Positions 58,525 to 64,000 of a DNA stretch of 64,000 bases are shown piece after piece. The notes beneath the pieces were generated by a model, which was not told the DNA's origin, ran no database searches, and saw only the letters and a list, made by a program, of their open reading frames with translations. Source of the stretch: Halomonas sp. GFAJ-1. Its GTDB lineage: Bacteria; Pseudomonadota; Gammaproteobacteria; Pseudomonadales; Halomonadaceae. Where the stretch lies: assembly GCA_002966495.1 (NCBI GenBank), contig CP016490.1:2790001-2854000 (forward strand). The letters run 5' to 3'. Made by a program: the position numbers and the translations under genes. Position 1 is the stretch's first letter, and each line of letters opens with the position of its first letter.

Positions 58525-59589
58525 CTAACGACGCTGCCACCCCGCCGAGTCAATTAGCCCTAGCGCTTTGACGGCGGCTTGCTCTACCCCGGCTGAAACC
58601 GCTAAGCCGATTTTACGACTAATAGTTTTGGGTGGTTCAAGCTTAACGTGATAAACCTCTGCTTCGGCCATACGCTCAACTAGGTACGCCTCGCTAGTCC
58701 CAACGCTATCCACTAGCTGCTGCTCAAGGGCCTCGCTCCCGTACCAGATTTCACCCGTCGCCAGCTTGTCGATATCCATAGCAGGACGATGCTGGGAGAC
58801 GAAGTTTTTAAACAGTTGGTGAGTGTTTTCCAGATCATCAATAAACTTCTCGCGCCCCTCTTGGGTATTTTCTCCCAGGACGGTCAAGGTGCGCTTATAT
58901 TTACCAGCGGTCAGCAGTTCCACATCAATATCGTGGCGCTTAAGCAGCCGGTGAATATTGGGCACCTGCGCAACAACGCCAATAGAGCCAATGACTGCAA
59001 AGGGGGCTGCTTTAATGTGACTAGCGGTACAGGCCATCATGTAGCCACCACTAGCAGCCACTTTATCGATACACACAGTAGTCATTAGACCCGCCACGCG
59101 TAGCCTGTCTAACTGAGCCGCTGCAAGCCCATAACCGTGAACCAAACCACCTGCGGACTCAAGGCGCACAATCACTTCATCTTCTGCCGTTGCGACCTCG
59201 ATAATCGCTGAAACTTCTTGAGCGAACTGCTCAGTTTGCGACGCTTTCAAGTCCCCATGAAAATCCAGAACCCACACTTTCGGTGAATGCTGTTGCTCGC
59301 TTTTACCGCTTTTACCGCTTTTACCGCTTTTTGCCGCTTTATGTCGCGCTTTCTCCTCTTGGCGAAACGCTTTGATGAGCTTTTTACGCGCCCCATGCTC
59401 TGTGGTGGTCACACGTAATCGGCGCCCACGGGAGCGACGCTGATCATTTAACGACTCAACGTTCAGCTTAAGGCTGCCATCGTCAGATTCCTTGCTGCGC
59501 ATGATCAGCACCAGAACGAACCCAATTAGCGCTATCACAATGACCGCCTGAACCAGGAAGGTGCCTATCTCTACTACCCACTCACTCAT
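58525..59589 (-). CDS. sohB: SohB-type inner-membrane protease (S49 family)
   Basis: A 354-residue protease. One N-terminal membrane helix (residues 10-30) is followed by a charged linker containing a repeat KSGKSGKSGKS, then the S49 domain. Ser and Lys of the catalytic dyad are in KVAASGGYMMA and TAGKYKRTL. Related to signal peptide peptidase SppA, it degrades peptides at the membrane. The repeat is encoded by near-identical 9-base units (59300-59330), a site of possible length variation. Confidence 0.9.
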   Translation of the reverse strand: MSEWVVEIGTFLVQAVIVIALIGFVLVLIMRSKESDDGSLKLNVESLNDQRRSRGRRLRVTTTEHGARKKLIKAFRQEEKARHKAAKSGKSGKSGKSEQQHSPKVWVLDFHGDLKASQTEQFAQEVSAIIEVATAEDEVIVRLESAGGLVHGYGLAAAQLDRLRVAGLMTTVCIDKVAASGGYMMACTASHIKAAPFAVIGSIGVVAQVPNIHRLLKRHDIDVELLTAGKYKRTLTVLGENTQEGREKFIDDLENTHQLFKNFVSQHRPAMDIDKLATGEIWYGSEALEQQLVDSVGTSEAYLVERMAEAEVYHVKLEPPKTISRKIGLAVSAGVEQAAVKALGLIDSAGWQRR

Positions 59590-59785
59590 ATGCTGCTCCC
59601 AATACTGTGTTTAAACGCTTAAAAGCTTTACCGTGCCCACCCTTAGGCCTAAGAACGTATTGCACTCAGCCTACGGCGCTTGATTAAAACAATTGTTTGA
59701 AATAATCTCATGGTCAACGTGCTGATTCACCAACACTCTTGGACAGCAACCCATAACTCACCCATAAGCCATTAGGAATTTTACT

Positions 59786-60097
59786 ATGTCATCAAATACC
59801 CTTGAAAAGTTGCAAGCCCGCTTCAACCCAGAAGCTGCTAAAGGCATGGACGAAGTGTTTCAGTTTCATTTCACTGATGCGGGAAGCCACTATTTGAATA
59901 TTCAAGACGGCACCTTAGATGCCCAAGAAGGTGAGCACGACGACCCTTCTGTCAGCCTAACCATGAGCACTGAAACCCTAAAAGGCATCATGAGTGGCGA
60001 TATAAACGGCATGACGGCTTTCATGACCGGCAAGCTGAAAGCGACCGGTAATGTCATGCTCGCCACTAAACTCACAACGCTGTTCCCCAGCAAGTAA
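59786..60097 (+). CDS. SCP2 sterol-binding domain protein
   Basis: A 103-residue protein consisting of one SCP2-fold domain: FQFHFTDAGSHYLNIQDGTL, DPSVSLTMSTETLKGIMSGD and NGMTAFMTGKLKATGNVMLA. The fold binds hydrophobic ligands such as lipids or fatty acyl chains. The start follows AGGAA. It is flanked by sohB and nudC, neither functionally related. Confidence 0.88.
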   Translation: MSSNTLEKLQARFNPEAAKGMDEVFQFHFTDAGSHYLNIQDGTLDAQEGEHDDPSVSLTMSTETLKGIMSGDINGMTAFMTGKLKATGNVMLATKLTTLFPSK

Positions 60098-60151
60098 TCC
60101 GTACACCGCCTTAAAACATCGTCTTCGGTGGGCGTTAATCGGCCAAAGTGA

Positions 60152-60925
60152 TTAACGCCAACGGGCCAAGTGAGTTTCAACGAGCTCACGGGAAATAGAG
60201 TAAGGCGGCGGCAGCGCAGGTAGCTGACGCGGCGAGAACCACGCGGCATCGCTAATTTCCACGCCATCAATGCGAATACGCCGCGTGGTCGCTTCAGCAA
60301 AAAAGCCAAACATCAACGAATGCGGAAACGGCCACGCCTGGCTCTGGTGGTAACGGAGCTTATCTACGTGGACACCAACCTCTTCGAATATCTCTCGATG
60401 CACAGCCTCTTCAGCAGACTCGCCAGGCTCAATAAATCCCGCAAGCGTTGAATAGCGGCCAGGAGGAAAGCGCGGGCTACGCGCCAACAACATCGCTTCG
60501 CCGCTGGTCACTAGGGTAATAATACACGGTGAAATACGCGGATAATTGCGGTGCCCACAGGCGTGACAATGCATAGCAAACTCGGCTTCAAGTTTGGCGG
60601 CCTTCTCGCCACAGCGCCCGCAAAACCGATGGTTTTCAAGCCAAGCACCCACCTGTAACGCAGTAGAAAGCAAGCTGAACCATGAAGCTGCCAACTGCCC
60701 TAGCCATTGCCGGCCATCAATCCAGTCTTCGCCCGGCGTGCGCTCAACCAGCAGCGCAACAGGCTCATCGTGCCAATAGCACAGCGGCTGCATCTGCTCA
60801 CTCCAAGGCTGGAGGGGCTGAAGCGGGGTTAGCTCACCGTCGAGCAGTGCCGGGGCAATACGGCTGCGGGATACACGAATCACGCGGCCTTCACGGGCAT
60901 GGTGGGGTATTTCACGTTTAAGCAT
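60152..60925 (-). CDS. nudC: NAD+ diphosphatase / NADH pyrophosphatase (NudC)
   Basis: A 257-residue Nudix hydrolase that splits NAD(H) to NMN(H) and AMP and removes NAD caps from RNA. A four-cysteine zinc ribbon (CGRCGEKAAK, then CHACGH) precedes the Nudix box GFIEPGESAEEAVHREIFEE. The NudC-specific SQPWPFPxS motif is present as SQAWPFPHS with one change. I choose ATG 60925, overlapping the dnaQ stop by eight bases; the frame is open upstream inside dnaQ. Confidence 0.92.
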   Translation of the reverse strand: MLKREIPHHAREGRVIRVSRSRIAPALLDGELTPLQPLQPWSEQMQPLCYWHDEPVALLVERTPGEDWIDGRQWLGQLAASWFSLLSTALQVGAWLENHRFCGRCGEKAAKLEAEFAMHCHACGHRNYPRISPCIITLVTSGEAMLLARSPRFPPGRYSTLAGFIEPGESAEEAVHREIFEEVGVHVDKLRYHQSQAWPFPHSLMFGFFAEATTRRIRIDGVEISDAAWFSPRQLPALPPPYSISRELVETHLARWR

Positions 60926-61655
60926 CGGCTTGGGTTTCCTCAAACCAGCGCAGGTGATGAGTTTCACACTTAGCCTGGTGGGCTGCCTGCTCGTCAGCAC
61001 TCGGGCGAATCACCCGTAGCTGACCAGGGGTAAGTGAAAGCCGCTTAACCGCTAGACCTTCAGTTGCCTGCTGCTGTTGCTGTTTATTTGATGAGGTATC
61101 AGCATCCAGGATGAGCGCTGTTTGGCCGCCGGTCATGGCCAAATACACTTCGGCGAGAATTTCGGCATCTAACAGTGCACCGTGGAGCACCCGGTGGCCG
61201 TTGTCGATATCGTAGCGCTTACACAGCGCATCCAGATTATTGCGCTGGCCCGGATGCTTCTCGCGCGCCATCACCAGCGTATCCAAAATACGGCAATGTT
61301 CCCGAACAGGGCCCAGCACTGGCGCTTTATGACGCTGACTGAGCATCGTCAATTCATGGTCGATAAACCCAACATCGAAGGGCGCGTTATGAATAACCAG
61401 CTCGGCCCCATCGATAAATGCCCAGAAAGCCTCGGCGATTTCTGCAAATACTGGCTCATTAGCAACTTTGGCGTCATCAATGCCGTGAACAGCGACAACT
61501 TCAGCGTCAATATGCCGTTCGGGATTGATGTATTGATGGTAAGTGCGGCCAGTAAAGCGCCGGTTGATCATTTCAACAGCACCAATTTCTACCAAACGAT
61601 GGCCATCTTTTGGATCAATGCCCGTAGTTTCAGTATCTAAGATTACTTGGCGCAT
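60918..61655 (-). CDS. dnaQ: DNA polymerase III epsilon subunit (proofreading exonuclease)
   Basis: A 245-residue DEDDh exonuclease. ExoI is LDTETTGIDPKDG, ExoII VIHNAPFDVGFIDHEL, and ExoIII LHGALLDAEILAEVYL. A glutamine-rich linker leads to the C-terminal segment that binds the alpha subunit. The start has a GGAG site and overlaps the rnhA stop by 13 bases. The order yafS-rnhA-dnaQ with gloB divergent is the same as in E. coli. Confidence 0.96.
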   Translation of the reverse strand: MRQVILDTETTGIDPKDGHRLVEIGAVEMINRRFTGRTYHQYINPERHIDAEVVAVHGIDDAKVANEPVFAEIAEAFWAFIDGAELVIHNAPFDVGFIDHELTMLSQRHKAPVLGPVREHCRILDTLVMAREKHPGQRNNLDALCKRYDIDNGHRVLHGALLDAEILAEVYLAMTGGQTALILDADTSSNKQQQQQATEGLAVKRLSLTPGQLRVIRPSADEQAAHQAKCETHHLRWFEETQADA

Positions 61656-62122
61656 GCAGCTCTCCTTTGGTGCTCATCAATTGCTTCGTTGGCCAAGGCA
61701 TCTGCACGTTCGTTACCGGGATGACCGCTATGCCCTTTCACCCAGTGCCACTCCACCTTGTGCCGCTGAGTTTCTTCGTGAAGGGTTTTCCAAAGTTCAG
61801 CGTTTTTTACCGGTTGCTTGGCGGCGGTTTTCCAGCCTCGCTTAATCCAGTTATATATCCACTGAGTAATGCCCTGACGCACGTATTGAGAATCCGTCCA
61901 AAGCGCCACTTCACAGGATTTGTTGAGGGTACGCAGCGCCATAATAGCGGCCATTAACTCCATACGATTATTTGTCGTCTCGGCTTCGTAGCCTTTAAGC
62001 GTCTTCTCGTGCTGACCACTAGAGAGCACCACTCCCCAACCACCTGGGCCTGGATTTCCTCGGCACGCCCCGTCGGTATAAACCGTCACCTGAGGCAGCC
62101 CCTCGGCTACTTGCTTACTCAC
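61643..62122 (-). CDS. rnhA: Ribonuclease HI
   Basis: A 159-residue enzyme removing RNA from RNA-DNA hybrids. Catalytic residues: Asp in VTVYTDGACRGNPG, Glu in NNRMELMAA, Asp in LWTDSQYV, and Asp in GNERADALAN. I choose GTG 62122, which overlaps the upstream stop (GTGAGTAA) and gives the normal length; the frame is open to 62194 but that extra part lies within the methyltransferase gene. Confidence 0.95.
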   Translation of the reverse strand: MSKQVAEGLPQVTVYTDGACRGNPGPGGWGVVLSSGQHEKTLKGYEAETTNNRMELMAAIMALRTLNKSCEVALWTDSQYVRQGITQWIYNWIKRGWKTAAKQPVKNAELWKTLHEETQRHKVEWHWVKGHSGHPGNERADALANEAIDEHQRRAACAK

Positions 62123-62915
62123 GCTCTCTATCCTTATTTTGACGACGTTGATCTGATGACTGATAGCGCGCCGAAGCGCCGGTTCGTGTCGCACCTAACG
62201 TGGAGGATGAAACGGGGGCGCTTAGGCCAAACTTAACTCGCTCGATAGGCGCATGGCGCTGGCGCCGCTGCGCTTGGATCATGTAGCTTTCACCAAGGGG
62301 AAGATTATGTCTTCGCCCCCAAGCCTCCCAATGTTCGCCGCACTTGGCGTTCACTAGGCCTCGAAAGCAGCAATAGTCTACGCGCTCCACCTCAAAGTCG
62401 ACAAACGCCAGCCAGTCTCGCAGCCGATTTGCGGTGCGCCACTGCCCATTCCACGGAAACTGAGGCTGCTTTTTACGCCAGCGCTGAGCGACCCCGCTGA
62501 GGCTAACAGGGTTAAAGCCAAACAGTACTAATACACCGTTATCAGCCGTCACTCTCGCTGCCTCTTGAAGGGTGTAGTGAGCATCAGGTAGATGCTCCAG
62601 CCAATGATGTACCACCACGGTATCTAAACAGCGGTCCGGCAGCGCCAGTTGGCCTGGCGGGCACACCAGCGTAGAGGGCGACTCTGCCAGGGCGCGGGTA
62701 GGCGCCCATCGCATCATGTGGGGAATCGCTGACATGGTCATTAATGCCGGCCCCATACTCATCTCTAAGCTATGCCCCCCCTTGCGCCCTTCAACAACCG
62801 GGCCTAAGCAAGCGCGCTGCACATCCCATAGTGAACGGCCAGCTTCGGTTTGCCAGTACGCCTGACTTTGAGCCATCCGCTTAGCGAGCATCGGTGCCAT
62901 TGACGAATTTGACAT
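62115..62915 (-). CDS. SAM-dependent methyltransferase, YafS-like
   Basis: A 266-residue methyltransferase of the YafS family by context and sequence: a central LVVFG-like strand (DNGVLVLFGFNPVSLSG), VVHHWLEHLPDAHYTLQEAA as the post-II segment, and a tail rich in basic residues. E. coli yafS lies between gloB and rnhA in the same way. The substrate is unknown. It overlaps rnhA by eight bases and is divergent from gloB. Confidence 0.8.
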   Translation of the reverse strand: MSNSSMAPMLAKRMAQSQAYWQTEAGRSLWDVQRACLGPVVEGRKGGHSLEMSMGPALMTMSAIPHMMRWAPTRALAESPSTLVCPPGQLALPDRCLDTVVVHHWLEHLPDAHYTLQEAARVTADNGVLVLFGFNPVSLSGVAQRWRKKQPQFPWNGQWRTANRLRDWLAFVDFEVERVDYCCFRGLVNAKCGEHWEAWGRRHNLPLGESYMIQAQRRQRHAPIERVKFGLSAPVSSSTLGATRTGASARYQSSDQRRQNKDRERE

Positions 62916-63108
62916 GAACAGCGCTTCCCTCCACAGTAGCTATCTTTTAGCGACATTGGCGCCGATCTTGCGCGCGTCAAATAAACGGTCTAACAGTTGC
63001 TCAGCACAGCATAGTTATGTGCAGTTAGTGTGCAGATTACTAGCACCAATTTATTACTACTTATTCGTTATTAGAACTTTAACATTCGAACTTCAAAGGA
63101 TCTCGCCC

Positions 63109-63876
63109 ATGATGAGCGTGACACCGATTCCCGCCCTTAGCGATAACTATATTTGGCTATTGAGACAAGATACCAGTCAAAGCGTTTGCGTAGTGGATCC
63201 TGGTGAAGCGGCGCCGGTTATCGAGATTCTGGAGCGAGACTCTCTAAAACTAGACACCATATTAATTACCCACCATCACCACGATCATACCGGTGGGCTG
63301 AATGAACTGATTAAACGCTACTCGCCCCGTGTTATCGGTCCTGCTAACTCATCCATCGAAGGTATTGATGTGGCAGTAGGTGAAGGCGACGAAGTAAGAG
63401 TCATGGGGCGGCTGTTTGAAGTAATTACGACACCGGGTCACACCCTGGACCACATCAGCTACTTTACACCGGGCATTCCTGCTTTACTGTTCTGCGGCGA
63501 CACGCTGTTTTGTGCAGGATGCGGCCGCCTTTTTGAGGGTTCCCCTGAGCAAATGTTCGCATCGCTGAAAAAGATTACGGAACTCCCTGAGGATACACTG
63601 GTCTTTGCAGCCCATGAATATACGCAAGCAAATCTAACGTTTGCGCGTGCTGCAGACCCTGACAATAAAGACGTTGAATACGCCTGGCAGGAGTGTGAAA
63701 AGGCGTGGGCACTCGACCGGCCCACCTTACCCAGCACGATAGGACGCGAGCTGAAAATTAACCCCTACCTGCGTGTGAGCACCGACAGCGTTCGCCAAGC
63801 GGCAGGAACACAGGGTTCTAATGATGACGATCTCGCCACATTCACCACTCTTCGCGAGTGGAAGAACCGTTTTTAA
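63109..63876 (+). CDS. gloB: Hydroxyacylglutathione hydrolase (glyoxalase II)
   Basis: A 255-residue metallo-beta-lactamase-fold enzyme hydrolysing S-lactoylglutathione. The metal motif is THHHHDHTGG (residues about 51-60); further ligands are His in TPGHTLDH, Asp in FCGDTLF and His in FAAHEYTQ. The start at ATG 63109 has AAGGA eight bases upstream; the open frame upstream is not family-like. Completes methylglyoxal detoxification. Confidence 0.96.
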   Translation: MMSVTPIPALSDNYIWLLRQDTSQSVCVVDPGEAAPVIEILERDSLKLDTILITHHHHDHTGGLNELIKRYSPRVIGPANSSIEGIDVAVGEGDEVRVMGRLFEVITTPGHTLDHISYFTPGIPALLFCGDTLFCAGCGRLFEGSPEQMFASLKKITELPEDTLVFAAHEYTQANLTFARAADPDNKDVEYAWQECEKAWALDRPTLPSTIGRELKINPYLRVSTDSVRQAAGTQGSNDDDLATFTTLREWKNRF

Positions 63877-63905
63877 GAAAACTATCGTAAAGAAACGTAC
63901 CGACT

Positions 63906-64000
63906 ATGACTTATCGAACGATTCGCCAGCGCCTGCTGTTAAGCGCGGGTAGCACCGTAATAATGGGCTTTTTTATGGCAGCGGCAGCAAATTCACAGGC
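63906..64000 (+). CDS. Start of an exported protein, possibly membrane-bound lytic transglycosylase MltD
   Basis: An ATG at 63906 opens a frame to the window edge, reading MTYRTIRQRLLLSAGSTV then a hydrophobic signal-peptide core ending AAAANSQ. Only 31 residues are visible. In E. coli and many relatives mltD lies beside gloB, so that identity is suggested by position alone. Confidence 0.5.
   Translation, partial: MTYRTIRQRLLLSAGSTVIMGFFMAAAANSQ

Noticed and set aside
1..64000. CRISPR array
   Set aside because: No series of regularly spaced direct repeats and no cas genes were seen.

Overview
This looks like a chromosomal segment of a halophilic gammaproteobacterium of the Halomonadaceae (Halomonas or a close relative). 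The assignment rests on gene content and order: metH, a CysI-type sulfite reductase followed by a DUF934 gene, an NhaP2-type antiporter, prpE, and the enterobacterial-like run gloB / yafS / rnhA / dnaQ. It is inference, not a phylogeny.

Layout. 1-16,000 is ordinary core genome: the metH 3' end, a MATE exporter, sulfite reductase, Smr, WrbA-like flavoprotein, cytochrome b561, pdxH, the Pat-type acyl-CoA synthetase/acetyltransferase, a deacetylase homologue, an XRE-cupin regulator, and yccA with the tusDCB-tusE sulfur relay for tRNA 2-thiolation. 16,000-21,600 is plastic: small hypothetical genes, two broken GGDEF genes, a 2OG-Fe(II) dioxygenase, an intact PAS-GGDEF-EAL protein and a scrap of an IS1182-like transposase. 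21,600-30,400 is a zinc-starvation locus. Decayed znuB and COG0523 GTPase genes precede a perfect 18-bp Zur-type palindrome and the operon folE2-hisI-cysS-thrS-pyrC, followed by luxS and a convergent gene for a two-repeat histidine-rich protein.

31,068-49,709 is an 18.6-kb genomic island in the 3' end of tRNA-Ser(UGA), bounded by a 14-bp direct repeat and carrying a P4-type integrase. Near the integrase is a tightly overlapping module (AlpA-like regulator, CHC2 zinc-finger protein, DUF3987 protein, three unknowns). The rest is defence cargo on the minus strand: hsdM-hsdS-darT-darG-hsdR, in which a DarTG toxin-antitoxin pair lies inside a type I restriction-modification operon in the position that the anticodon nuclease PrrC occupies in the EcoprrI locus. 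Then come a DUF262-DUF1524-DUF5655 GmrSD-like protein, an intact IS3-family element, and an HNH-nuclease/methyltransferase pair.

49,800-64,000 returns to core genome: nhaP2, an NMT1-like binding protein, a DnaQ-type exonuclease/GIY-YIG fusion, a YbfF-like esterase, the queuosine-precursor transporter yhhQ under a probable preQ1-I riboswitch, prpE, an ArsR regulator, sohB, an SCP2 protein, nudC, dnaQ, rnhA, a YafS-like methyltransferase, gloB and the start of a probable mltD.

All identifications come from reading protein motifs and DNA by eye; no database search was run.
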